Source: FEN-1191 sp964528845 (GTDB lineage: Bacteria > Pseudomonadota > Gammaproteobacteria > Steroidobacterales > Steroidobacteraceae). From it: DNA of 64,000 bases. The notes below the pieces were generated by a model, which was not told the origin of the DNA, did no database searches, and worked only from the letters and a program-made list of their open reading frames with translations. Positions 35,752 through 45,400 of this stretch are shown here, in pieces; the stretch's first letter is position 1, and every line of letters starts with the position of its first letter. The translations under genes and the position numbers were made by a program. The stretch lies in NCBI GenBank assembly GCA_964528845.1, contig CAZGVE010000010.1, positions 1 through 64,000 on the forward strand, in the 5' to 3' direction.

Positions 35752-38067
35752 TCAGGCGGTCCGCGGCGCGGCGATGGCGTCGCGGACCGCTTCGGGTCGA
35801 ATCGGCAGGTGGCGCAGCCGCGCCCCGACGGCCGCGAAGATCGCGTTGCCGATCGCAGGACCCACGACGGTGGTCGCGGGCTCGCCGAGTCCGCGCGGCG
35901 GATCAGCGCTCTCGACGAAGCTGATGTCCAGCTCCGGAACCGCGGCGATGCGCAACGGAGTGTAGGTGTCGAGGTTGGTATCCTTGACCTGGCCGTTCAC
36001 GAATTGCGTTCCTTCATGCAGCGCCATGCTCACGCCCCACAGGCTCGAACCTTCGAGCTGGGCCTGCGCACCGTCCGGGTCGACGATCGTGCCCGCGTCC
36101 ACGACGAGTGTCAGCTTCTCGACTTTCACGGCGCCGCTCGCGCGATCGACGCGCACGCGCGCGACGCAGGCGACCCAGGTAGGCATGTCACGCTCCTGCC
36201 CGAACGTGGTCGCGAGCCCCAGTCCGGAATCCGGTGGGAGCTTGGTGCCCCAACCAGCACGCTCGGCCGCGCGGCGAACCACCTCGGCCTGCCGCTTGGC
36301 GCCGCCGCCGGTCTCGGGCGCGCCGCCCGCGTTCAATCCGGCGCCCGTCAGCAGCCCGAGCCGGAAGGCGAGCGGATCGGCGCCGACGTGATGGGCCGCC
36401 TCGTCGATGAAGCTCTCCGACGCCCAGTTGGTCCAGCCCGGAGCCACCGAGCGCAGCCACCCGGGTCGAAAGGTCGCGTTGGCCAGATCGTTCGTGATCG
36501 CGCGCACCTGCTGCGCGCCGACGTCATACCAATGATTGGCACCGTTGATCGAGAACTGGTCGAACGGCTTGTCACCCTGACCTTTGGACATCGCGGCGGG
36601 CGCCATGACGAGCGTGGGCCACCCGGCCGCGGCGTGGTGCTCCATGCCCATCACGCGACCATTTTCGCCGAATGCCATGCGTAGCCTCTGCACGGAGGGC
36701 GAACGAACCGAATCGAAGCGCGCATCGTCGGCACGGGTCAGCACCAGCTTCACAGGTCGCTTCAGTTCCTTGGCCGCGAGCGCCGCCGGCACGGCGTAGT
36801 CACCATTGAGCCTGCGGCCGAAGCCGCCGCCAACCATATAGGTCCGCATCACGATGCTGGCCTCGGGACGATCTAGCGCCTTGGCCAGGGTCGGAAGGGC
36901 CAGGCTCTGCCACTGGTTGCCGGTATGGATCTCGAAAAGTCCATCCTTCTCGAACGCCAGCGCGTTGAGCGGCTCCATCTGGAAATGCAGCACCGTGGAA
37001 GTCGTGTAGGTCTGCTCCAGCGTCGAGTGCGCGGACTTGAAGGCGGCCGCCGTATCGCCGCCGCCGGTGTTCAGCAGTACGCCCGCGCTCGCATCCGCGA
37101 TCAGCCCGGTGGCGTGCTGCTGCAGGTCGTCCTCGGAAACGTTCGCCCCGGTACCCGGGGTCCACTTCACCTGGACCAGATCGGCGGCCCGGATCGCAGC
37201 CGGGTAGCTCTCGGCAATCACCATGACCCACCCGGGCACGGTGCCGGACGGATCGTTCAGCGTGATGCTGCGCAGATAGCCCTTGACCTGGCGCGCCGCT
37301 GCGTCGTCCACGGCGATGACTACGGATCCATTGCGCGTCGGCGGCAGTTTAGGACGCGCATAGACCATGTTGGCGACTTTCGCATCGATGCCGTAGCGGG
37401 CCGTGCCGTTGGTCTTCGCGGCGATGTCGAGCGCCGCAACCGGCTTGCCGATCAGACGGCGCGCGGCGACCGGCTTGATCGGCAGCTTGTCGAGCTCCTC
37501 AGGGGTGAACTGTCGCGCAATCGCGCCGCGCCGGATGATCTCGCCGTAAGACAGCGAGCGGCCGCCGGCGCTCACGGTGCTGTTCTTGGCCTCGCACCGC
37601 TCTGGACTGGTGCCGAGCAGTTTCGCTCCGGCTTCCAGCAGCGCGAGGCGCCCGGCCGCGCCAGCGCGGCTGTAGATCGGAAAGGTCTGCCACACCGACC
37701 AGCTGCCGCCGGTCACCATCAGGCCCCATTTCGGATCGCTGTCCACGTGCACGGCGCGCACGTGGCTCCAGTCGGCTTCGAGCTCGTCGGCGAGGATGCG
37801 CGCCAGCGCAGTACCGACGTGCTGGCCCATCTCGGCGCGGATGATGTTCACGCTGATGATCCCGTCCGCCCCGATCGAGTACCAGATCGTTGGTTCGAAC
37901 TGCGCGCCTGCCGCCGTCGCTGGAACGCCACCGGGAACGGACGGGTCCAGTGCGGCCTGCGCCCAGGGGCTGAAGCCGAACGTCGCGCCTGCGCCCGCCA
38001 CCGCGATCAGGAAATTCCGGCGCGTCAGGGGATGCTCGTGCACCGGCTGCGGCGCGACGCCGCTCAT
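35752..38067 (-). CDS. Molybdopterin-binding subunit, xanthine dehydrogenase/aldehyde oxidoreductase family
   Basis: A 771-residue large subunit. The N-terminal Tat signal TRRNFLIAVAGAGATFGF shows export of a folded cofactor protein. YMVGGGFGRRLNGDYA and the C-terminal active-site block GLGEPATTVVGPAIGNAI (catalytic Glu in GEP) identify the IorB/CoxL-like molybdenum hydroxylase group. The ATG at 38067 overlaps the small-subunit stop (ATGA). With the 2Fe-2S subunit and the cytochrome c gene it forms a periplasmic enzyme oxidising aldehydes or N-heterocycles to the respiratory chain. The substrate is unknown. Confidence 0.92.
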   Translation of the reverse strand: MSGVAPQPVHEHPLTRRNFLIAVAGAGATFGFSPWAQAALDPSVPGGVPATAAGAQFEPTIWYSIGADGIISVNIIRAEMGQHVGTALARILADELEADWSHVRAVHVDSDPKWGLMVTGGSWSVWQTFPIYSRAGAAGRLALLEAGAKLLGTSPERCEAKNSTVSAGGRSLSYGEIIRRGAIARQFTPEELDKLPIKPVAARRLIGKPVAALDIAAKTNGTARYGIDAKVANMVYARPKLPPTRNGSVVIAVDDAAARQVKGYLRSITLNDPSGTVPGWVMVIAESYPAAIRAADLVQVKWTPGTGANVSEDDLQQHATGLIADASAGVLLNTGGGDTAAAFKSAHSTLEQTYTTSTVLHFQMEPLNALAFEKDGLFEIHTGNQWQSLALPTLAKALDRPEASIVMRTYMVGGGFGRRLNGDYAVPAALAAKELKRPVKLVLTRADDARFDSVRSPSVQRLRMAFGENGRVMGMEHHAAAGWPTLVMAPAAMSKGQGDKPFDQFSINGANHWYDVGAQQVRAITNDLANATFRPGWLRSVAPGWTNWASESFIDEAAHHVGADPLAFRLGLLTGAGLNAGGAPETGGGAKRQAEVVRRAAERAGWGTKLPPDSGLGLATTFGQERDMPTWVACVARVRVDRASGAVKVEKLTLVVDAGTIVDPDGAQAQLEGSSLWGVSMALHEGTQFVNGQVKDTNLDTYTPLRIAAVPELDISFVESADPPRGLGEPATTVVGPAIGNAIFAAVGARLRHLPIRPEAVRDAIAAPRTA

Positions 38068-38531
38068 GGTCTGGCTCCGGGGGAGGCGCCGGCGGCGTGC
38101 TTGATGGCCGCGCGGATCCGTACGTAAGTCATGCAGCGGCACAGGTTTCCCGCCATCACGGCGTCGATGTCCCGGTCGCTGGGGTTCGGAAAATCCTTCA
38201 GCAGCGCCGCCGCCTGCATGATCTGTCCTGACTGGCAATAGCCGCATTGCGGCACCTGAAGTGCCAGCCAGGCCTGCTGTACGGGATGCGCGCCGGCCGG
38301 ATCCAGTCCCTCGATCGTCGTGACCTCAGCGCCCGCTACTGCGGCTACGGCCGTGATGCATGAGCGCGTGGCGCGTCCGCCGACATGTACCGTGCAGGCC
38401 CCACACATGCCGATACCACAGCCGAACTTGGTCCCGGTCAGGCCGAGATCATCCCTGATCACCCACAACAGCGGCGTATCGCCGTCGACATCGACGCTGA
38501 CCGTGCGTCCGTTGAGCGTAAACGCAATCAT
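38064..38531 (-). CDS. 2Fe-2S small subunit of the molybdenum oxidoreductase
   Basis: A 155-residue protein. A plant-type [2Fe-2S] N-terminal domain with GCGIGMCGACTVHV is followed by the second, helical [2Fe-2S] domain with QCGYCQSGQIM and NLCRCMTYVRIR. This is the IorA/CoxS architecture. A strong ribosome-binding site GGAGGAG precedes ATG 38531; the reading frame extends further but without conservation. It lies 52 bp downstream of the cytochrome gene and overlaps the large-subunit start by four bases. The large subunit carries the Tat signal, so co-export is expected. Confidence 0.94.
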   Translation of the reverse strand: MIAFTLNGRTVSVDVDGDTPLLWVIRDDLGLTGTKFGCGIGMCGACTVHVGGRATRSCITAVAAVAGAEVTTIEGLDPAGAHPVQQAWLALQVPQCGYCQSGQIMQAAALLKDFPNPSDRDIDAVMAGNLCRCMTYVRIRAAIKHAAGASPGARP

Positions 38532-38583
38532 GCTGGCACTCCTCCGAACGTCCCTTCCTGATTCATCGCTGCGCCATGATCGA

Positions 38584-39855
38584 TCACAGCGCCGGACCCT
38601 GCGTTCGCGCGGCGGCGATCGCCTGCTCGAGCCCGTTCCACGGAGCGCGACTGGTGCGTGTGGAGCGCAGATAGACCGCAATGGACGCCAGATCGGCGTC
38701 GGACAGCGCGGAGAATGCCGGCATCACGACTCCGGGCGCCCCCTGCGGTGCATCGACGCCATCGAGCATCACGCGAATCAGATTCGCAGGATCATCGAGC
38801 TGGACCGCACTGTTGAGCGCCAGGTCCGGCCGCAGCGGGTCGGGTCCCGCCGCACCGTTGTAGTGGCAGGATGCGCAGGCGGACGCGTACAGCCCATCCC
38901 CGTTCTGGCTGCTGGCCGCGTTCGCGCGCTGCAGCGCCGTTGCAGTGCGCGCGGCATTCGCGGCCGCTGCATCGACATCGGCGAAATACACGGCAATCGA
39001 GTGGATGTCCGAATCTGGCAGCGCAACCAGATCCTGGTGTACCACCTCGGACATCGGACCGACCGCCGTTCCGTGGTAGCGGCTCACGCCCCCGCGCAGA
39101 TAGGCGAACAGCTCCTCAGCGGTCCAGGGTGCAGGCGAGGGATTGTCCTGATTGAGCGGCGGGGCAATCCAGCCATTGACGGGCGCGCCGCCGAAAGCCT
39201 GGCTGGACTGTTCGGCGCCCAGCATGTTACGCGGCGTGTGGCAGGCGCCACAGTGACTGACTCCCTCGGCCAGGTACGCACCGCGGTTCCATTCCGCGCT
39301 ATGCGTGCCATCGGGCACGAACCTTCCGCCACGAAAGTACAGCAGCTTCCAGCCGGCCTGGAGCGCGCGGATGTTGAGCGGAAATGGAATGCCGTTGGTG
39401 CGCGCCGGCGCATCGACCGGCGCACGCGTCATGAAATAGGCATACAGTGCGGCGACGTCCGCATCGGTCAGCTTCGTGAAGTGATCGTACGGCAACGCCG
39501 GAAACAGCTGACTGCCGTCACGCGCGACGCCCTCACGCAGCGCACGGCCAAAGGCCTGTTGCGACCAGGAGCCGATACCGGTTCCAGGGTCCGGCGTGAT
39601 GTTCGTCGAATACACGATGCCAAACGGGGTCCGGATCGGCACGCCGCCCGCGTAGGCCGCTGCCCCGGAATTCGTATGGCAGGAAGCGCAATTCCCGGCG
39701 CCGGCGAGTACTTCCCCGCGCGCCACCAGATCGGGTGCGAAACTCGACTTCTCCGGCGGCGCAATGCCGTCAATCGCAGGGCGCCGGGCCAGAGCGAAGT
39801 AGCCGACCAGGGCCACCACCACGACCACGAGCACGGACACAAGCGGTCTGCGCAC
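38584..39855 (-). CDS. Three-haem membrane-anchored cytochrome c
   Basis: A 423-residue protein. An N-terminal anchor (LVSVLVVVVVALVGYFAL) precedes three CxxCH haem sites: CASCH, CGACH and CASCH. This is the triple-domain cytochrome found with periplasmic alcohol/aldehyde dehydrogenases. It would pass electrons from the molybdenum enzyme to the respiratory chain. Start GTG 39855 is chosen because GGGGAGG lies five bases upstream. It is the first gene of the cytochrome, 2Fe-2S, molybdopterin operon and divergent from the amidohydrolase. Confidence 0.92.
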   Translation of the reverse strand: MRRPLVSVLVVVVVALVGYFALARRPAIDGIAPPEKSSFAPDLVARGEVLAGAGNCASCHTNSGAAAYAGGVPIRTPFGIVYSTNITPDPGTGIGSWSQQAFGRALREGVARDGSQLFPALPYDHFTKLTDADVAALYAYFMTRAPVDAPARTNGIPFPLNIRALQAGWKLLYFRGGRFVPDGTHSAEWNRGAYLAEGVSHCGACHTPRNMLGAEQSSQAFGGAPVNGWIAPPLNQDNPSPAPWTAEELFAYLRGGVSRYHGTAVGPMSEVVHQDLVALPDSDIHSIAVYFADVDAAAANAARTATALQRANAASSQNGDGLYASACASCHYNGAAGPDPLRPDLALNSAVQLDDPANLIRVMLDGVDAPQGAPGVVMPAFSALSDADLASIAVYLRSTRTSRAPWNGLEQAIAAARTQGPAL

Positions 39856-40015
39856 TCGACCTCCCCTTACGCTGCCGGGTTGCCTGTTGTTGCTCGATCT
39901 TCCACCTATTGTAGTGACCCTGCAACTGAGCGAACCTGCCGCTCGCCGTGCGCGATGGAGTAAGCTTCGAACGACCGTGCGAACAATCGATGTAGAGGGG
40001 GGACAGGAATTGTTC

Positions 40016-41299
40016 ATGAACACCATGATGCGCAGGCATCGCAGCGGGCGCGCATACGCCGCGTTGGCAGTCCTCGCGACCGCTGCGATCGGAATTTCCA
40101 GTGCAGCGAGCGCCCAGAACATCGCCATCACCAATGTCCGGGTCATCGTCGGCAACGGCCCGGTGATCGAGTCCGGGACGATCATCGTCCGCGATGGCAG
40201 GATTGCGAGCGTCGTGGCCGGCAAGGCCGCGACCCAGGGCCTGAAGATCATCGATGCAAAGGGGCTGACGGCATTGCCCGGGTTCATCGATGCGCACAAG
40301 CACATCAATACCGGGCCGAACGAGCAGGGGCAGATGCAGTCACTGCTGGAGGCGGGCTATACCACGATCCTCTCCGGCGGCGGCCCTGGCGACGGCAATC
40401 TGACGCTGCGCGATCACATCGAGTCCGGTCTGATCAATGGCCCGCGCATCCTGCCCTCCGAGCGTGTGAACCTGCACAGCACGCCGGATGAGGCCCGCGC
40501 GGCAGTCCGCGCGATGGCCGCGCGCGGAATCAAGTACACCGGTGAGATCGCGCTCACGCCCGAGCCCGCTCCACCGCAGGCAGAGATCGAGGTGCTCAAG
40601 GCGGTGGTCGACGAGGCGGCGAAGGCCGGCGTGCAGGTGAACGTCCATGCCGTCAGCACTCCGGCCATGGTCGCCGCGATCGACGCGGGGGTGCGTCGCC
40701 TGGTGCATCTGCCGAACAAGGACTGGACCGGCTACGAAGCGGCCGCCAAGGTCGCGGCGACAGGATCGATCGTGAGCGGCCTGATTGCATTCGGCGCGCC
40801 GATCATCGACCGGGAATCCCCGGCTCCGGCACCGGTCCAGTTTCCGCGCGACAACAGTCCCCGCTTCCGCGATGGCAACGCATGGCCGGAAGCCATCGCG
40901 GGCGCAAACCGGGATCCCTCGGGCAGGGCTACCGGCACGGAAGCCGGGTATACGATCGTCAACGCACGACGGATCTGGGAGGCGAGCAACAATGCGATTG
41001 CGTTCTCGACCGACCAGAACTACGCGGACAAGGTCGTTCTCGAGCACGAGCTGAAATCCTTCAGCGTGATGTTCTCGATGTCGGACATCTTCAGGATCAT
41101 GGGCCCGAATACGGCGCAGTTCATCGGCATGGGCGATCGGATCGGCACGCTCGAAGTCGGCAAGTTCGCTGATATCGTGCTGCTCGATGGCGATCCGCGC
41201 CTCAATATCTACGAGATGCTGAAGACGACCGTCGTGTTGAAGGAAGGCCGGATCGTCGTCGACAAGCGCTCAGCCGCGAAGGGCGGTGCCAGGGGCTGA
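40016..41299 (+). CDS. Secreted amidohydrolase-superfamily protein
   Basis: A 427-residue protein with signal peptide (AALAVLATAAIGISSAASAQ). TALPGFIDAHKHINTG holds the first metal-ligand pair as HxH (DAHKH). GVQVNVHAVST and the end block IGTLEVGKFADIVLLDGDP are typical of imidazolonepropionase/prolidase-like members. The ATG at 40016 follows AGGAA. The last 30 bp overlap the convergent dehydrogenase gene. Hydrolytic substrate unknown. Confidence 0.85.
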   Translation: MNTMMRRHRSGRAYAALAVLATAAIGISSAASAQNIAITNVRVIVGNGPVIESGTIIVRDGRIASVVAGKAATQGLKIIDAKGLTALPGFIDAHKHINTGPNEQGQMQSLLEAGYTTILSGGGPGDGNLTLRDHIESGLINGPRILPSERVNLHSTPDEARAAVRAMAARGIKYTGEIALTPEPAPPQAEIEVLKAVVDEAAKAGVQVNVHAVSTPAMVAAIDAGVRRLVHLPNKDWTGYEAAAKVAATGSIVSGLIAFGAPIIDRESPAPAPVQFPRDNSPRFRDGNAWPEAIAGANRDPSGRATGTEAGYTIVNARRIWEASNNAIAFSTDQNYADKVVLEHELKSFSVMFSMSDIFRIMGPNTAQFIGMGDRIGTLEVGKFADIVLLDGDPRLNIYEMLKTTVVLKEGRIVVDKRSAAKGGARG

Positions 41300-42373
41300 G
41301 GGCGCGGATTGCGTGAGCATCATGCACGCCGCGGCGGTCACCTGGGCGGTGGTTGCACTGCCGCCCAGATCGCGCGTATGCAGCGCGGGATTGGCGGTGA
41401 CGCCTTCGATCGCGAGCATGACGCGCCGCGCGGCCTCCGGTTCGCCGAGATGCTCGAGCATCATCACGACTGACCAGAATGTGCCCACCGGATTGGCCAG
41501 TCCCCGGCCCATGATGTCGAAGGCCGAGCCGTGGATCGGTTCGAACATCGACGGATGGCGGCGCTCGGGGTCGATGTTGCCGGTCGGGGCGATCCCGAGG
41601 CTGCCAGCCAGTGCCGCCGCGAGATCGCTCAGGATGTCGGCGTGCAGGTTGGTCGCAACGATGGTATCGAGCGAGGCCGGATGATTCACCATCCTGGCAG
41701 TGGCGGCATCGACCAGCTCCTTGTCCCAGCTGACCAGCGGGAATTCCTGCGCCACTTCCGCGGCGATCTCGTCCCACATCACCATCGCGTGACGCTGCGC
41801 GTTGCTCTTCGTGACCACCGTCAAGCGCCGCCGCGCTCGCCCCTGCGCCAGCCGGAACGCGTAGCGCATGATCCGTTCGACGCCGCTGCGAGTCATCACT
41901 GACACGTCGGTGGCGACTTCGTTCGGGTATCCCTGGTGCACACGCCCGCCCACGCCCGAGTACTCCCCTTCGGAATTCTCGCGCACGATCACCCAGTCGA
42001 GGTCGTGGGGTCCGCAACGCTTCAGCGGCGCATCGATCCCGGGCAGGATGCGGGTCGGTCGCACGTTCGCGTACTGATCCAGTCCCTGGCAGATCTTCAG
42101 GCGTAGTCCCCAGAGCGTGACGTGATCCGCGATGCCGGGATCGCCGGCGGACCCGAACAGGATCGCGTCCATCGGACGCAATGCCTCGAGGCCATCAGCC
42201 GGCATCATCACCCCGTGCCGCCGGTAATGGTCCGCGCCCCAGTCGAAGCTCTGGAACTCGAAGGCCAGCGCGCGCTGCGTGCCTGCGAGTGCCTCGAGCA
42301 CCTCACGGCCGGCGGGAATGACTTCCTTGCCGATGCCGTCCCCTGGAATCAGCGCGATACGATAGGTCTTCAT
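41270..42373 (-). CDS. Tartrate/D-malate-type dehydrogenase (isopropylmalate dehydrogenase family)
   Basis: A beta-decarboxylating dehydrogenase of 367 residues. IALIPGDGIGKEVIP at the N-terminus, FDWGADHYRRHGVMMPADGL (hallmark of the TtuC/DmlA group rather than LeuB), VIVRENSEGEYSGVGG, the metal-site NLHADILSDLAAALAGSLG and FEPIHGSAFDIMGRG are visible. It oxidises D-malate or tartrate with NAD+ and Mn2+. It is 28 bp downstream of the FAD/Fe-S oxidoreductase gene and likely in the same transcript, suggesting a hydroxyacid catabolic set. Confidence 0.88.
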   Translation of the reverse strand: MKTYRIALIPGDGIGKEVIPAGREVLEALAGTQRALAFEFQSFDWGADHYRRHGVMMPADGLEALRPMDAILFGSAGDPGIADHVTLWGLRLKICQGLDQYANVRPTRILPGIDAPLKRCGPHDLDWVIVRENSEGEYSGVGGRVHQGYPNEVATDVSVMTRSGVERIMRYAFRLAQGRARRRLTVVTKSNAQRHAMVMWDEIAAEVAQEFPLVSWDKELVDAATARMVNHPASLDTIVATNLHADILSDLAAALAGSLGIAPTGNIDPERRHPSMFEPIHGSAFDIMGRGLANPVGTFWSVVMMLEHLGEPEAARRVMLAIEGVTANPALHTRDLGGSATTAQVTAAACMMLTQSAPSAPGTALRG

Positions 42374-42401
42374 CCGACGATCCTACTGCAAGGCCGGAAT
42401 G

Positions 42402-45400
42402 TCAGGCCGGCAGCGGCGCCTGATCCGGCAGCGGCGCCTGATCCGGCAGCNNNNNNNNNNNNNNNNNNNNNNNNNNNNNNNNNNNNNNNNNNNNNNNNNN
42501 NNNNNNNNNNNNNNNNNNNNNNNNNNNNNNNNNNNNNNNNNNNNNNNNNNCCGGCAGCGGCGCCTGATCCGGCAGCGGCGCCTGATCCGGCAGCAGCGCC
42601 TGATCGAGCAGCCGCGCGATGTGCAGCGCCTCGCGCCCGGCACCGTCGCGGATCTGGTGCCGGCAGCTCGTACCGCCGGCGACGACGATCGCATCCGCGC
42701 GGGCGCGGATGGCTGGCAACAGGCTGGCTTCCGCCATCTGCATCGACAGCGCGTAGTGCTCGCGCTCATAGCCGAAACTGCCCGCCATGCCGCAGCAGGA
42801 ACCCTCGATGAGCACCGGGTCCGCCCCGGGCAGCAGCCGCACCGTCTCGAGCAGAGCGCCGACCGTGCCGAAGGCCTTCTGGTGACAATGGGCATGGACC
42901 AGCAGCGGGCGGTCCACGCCCCGCAGGCGCAGCGTGCAGCGTCCGGCACGCACCTCGCGCGCGATGAACTCCTCGAACAGCAGGGCCTGCGCCGCGACCC
43001 GCTCCGCGGCCGCGCCGAGCCCGAGCGCCAGTGCCTCGTCGCGCAACGTCAGCAGGCAGGAAGGCTCGAGGCCCACGATGGGGATGCCTGCGCGCGCAAA
43101 CGGATCGAGCACCTGGATCAGCTCACGTGCCCGTGCACGACCCTCGCCTATCATCCCCTGGCTCAGCCAGGTGCGGCCGCAGCAGTAGTGTCCGCGCTCC
43201 CGGATCGGGGTATGCAGCGCATAACCCGCGGCGTGCAGCACGCGCGCCGCTCCGAGCGCGATCTCGCTCTCGAAGCTGCCATGGAAGGTATCGACGAACA
43301 GGACCGCTGCCTTCCCGCCCGCCGCGGCAGTCGCGAGCAGCTCGGCTGGGTCCGAAAATATCGCCGTGTCGCGTGCACGCCAGAAGGTGTCGGCACGCCA
43401 GCGCGGCAGCGTTCGCCGCGCCGCGAAACCCACCAGCCGTTCCGACAGCCATGCGGCGAGCGGTATCCGGTCCCGCAGGTTGGCGAGCCACGCCACGCGA
43501 CTGAGGACATGCGCATACTGGGGCAGGTGCGCGACCAGGCGGTCTTTCACCGCATAGCCGTGCTGCGCCCTGTAATGGGCGAGGAACTCAATCTTCATCC
43601 TGGCCATGTCGACACCGGTCGGACACTCGCGCCGGCAGCCCTTGCAGCCTACGCACAGATCCATCGCGGCGCGCATGGGCTCCGAGGTAAAGCCGCCGGG
43701 CCCAAGCTGGCCGGACAGCGCGAGCCTGAGCGTATTGGCGCGGCCCCGCGTGACGTGCTGCTCCGAGCGCGTGACGCGGTAGCTCGGACACATCGTGCCG
43801 GCATCGAACTTGCGGCAGTGGCCGTTGCCGTTGCACATCTCGACGGCCTTGGCGAAGCCCTGCGTGTTGTCACCACCGGTGCCCGGTGCCGTCGTCGTCG
43901 CGCTGACCGGATCGTTCTGCACGTTCCAGGCCGACCAGTCGAGCAGCGGCTCGAGCGGCTCGGTGCGATAGGGACGGGGTGCCGAAGGTGGCGCGTGCCG
44001 GAACAGCGCCGCATCGTCCATGCGCGGGGGATCGATGATCCGTCCGGGGTTGAACAGGCCGACCGGATCGAGCTGCTGCTTGATGGCGCGGAAAGCCTCG
44101 TTGATTGCGGGCCCGAACTGCCAGGCGATCCATTCGCCGCGGCACAGTCCGTCGCCGTGCTCGCCGCTGAAGGCGCCCTTGTAGCGGCGCACCAGTTCGG
44201 AGGCCTCCTCGGCGATCGCGCGCATCCGTACGGCTCCGCCCTCGGGGCCGTCGCGACGCATGTCCAGGATCGGCCGCACGTGCAGGGTCCCGACCGAGGC
44301 GTGTGCATACCAGGTGCCGTGAGTGCCATGCCGTGCGAATACTTCGGTGAGCGCGTCGGTGTAGGCGGCGAGATGCTCGAGCGGCACCGCGCAATCCTCG
44401 ATGAAGCTCACCGGCTTGCCGTCGCCCTTGAGGCTCATCATGATGTTCAGGCCCGCCTTGCGCACTTCCCACAGCGCCTTCTGGGCCGCGGGCTCCGGCA
44501 TCTCGACGACGCTGCCGGGCAGCCCCAGATCGCCCATCAGCTGCACCAGATCCTTCAGCCGTGCGAGCTGCGTCTGACGATCATCGCCTGAGAATTCCAC
44601 CAGCAGGATCGCCGCCGGCTCACCGATCAGCGCGCGCCGGATCGCAGGCGCGAACTCGGGGTTGGCGAGACTCAGCTCGATCATGATGCGATCGACCAGC
44701 TCGATCGCAGTGGGCCCGAGCGCGACGAGGTGCTGGGCCGCGCTCATGGCAGCGTGGAAGCTCGGAAAATTGACGACGCCGAGCACGCTGGAGCGCGGCA
44801 GGGGCACGAGCCGCAACGTCAGCGACCTGGTGAAGGCCAGCGTACCCTCGGCGCCGATGAGCAGATGCGCGAGATTGACGCTGCCGTCGCTGGTGTAGGG
44901 ACGCACGCTCTGGGGATGGAAGATATCGAGGTTGTAGCCCGCAACGCGACGCAGCACCTTTGGCCAGCGCGCCTCGATCTCGCCCGCGTGGCGCTGCGCC
45001 AGCTCGCGCACGAATGCAGCGATGCGCTGCTCGCGCGGCCTGAGCGTCGGCAGCGGACCGAACTCGACCGAGGTCCCATCGGACAGCCACGCCGCGGCGC
45101 CGAGCACGTTGTGCACCATGTTGCCGTAGGCGATCGAGCGTGAGCCACAGGAGTTGTTGCCGGCCATGCCGCCGAGCGTGGCCTGCGCGCCAGTCGAGAC
45201 GTCGACCGGGAACCACAGCCCGTGTGCTCGCAGCTGCGCGTTGAGGTGATCGAGCACGATTCCCGGCTCCACGGTCGCGGTACGGCGCTCCAGATCGATG
45301 CCGAGCAGCCGCCGGAAGTGCGTCGAGGTATCGATCACCAGCGCACTGCCGGTGGTCTGGCCGCACTGACTGGTGCCAGCACCGCGCGCGAGGACCGGCA

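Noticed and set aside
36925..38127. A 400-codon plus-strand frame
   Set aside because: It is antisense to the molybdopterin subunit and has no start signal or conserved motif.
42407..42604. Possible CRISPR array
   Set aside because: The 18-bp units are contiguous without spacers and are in frame as LPDQAP codons, so it is a coding minisatellite.
42399..44591. A 730-codon plus-strand frame through the N gap
   Set aside because: It is antisense to the FAD/Fe-S oxidoreductase, which has clear catalytic motifs; the frame includes the N block and tandem repeat.
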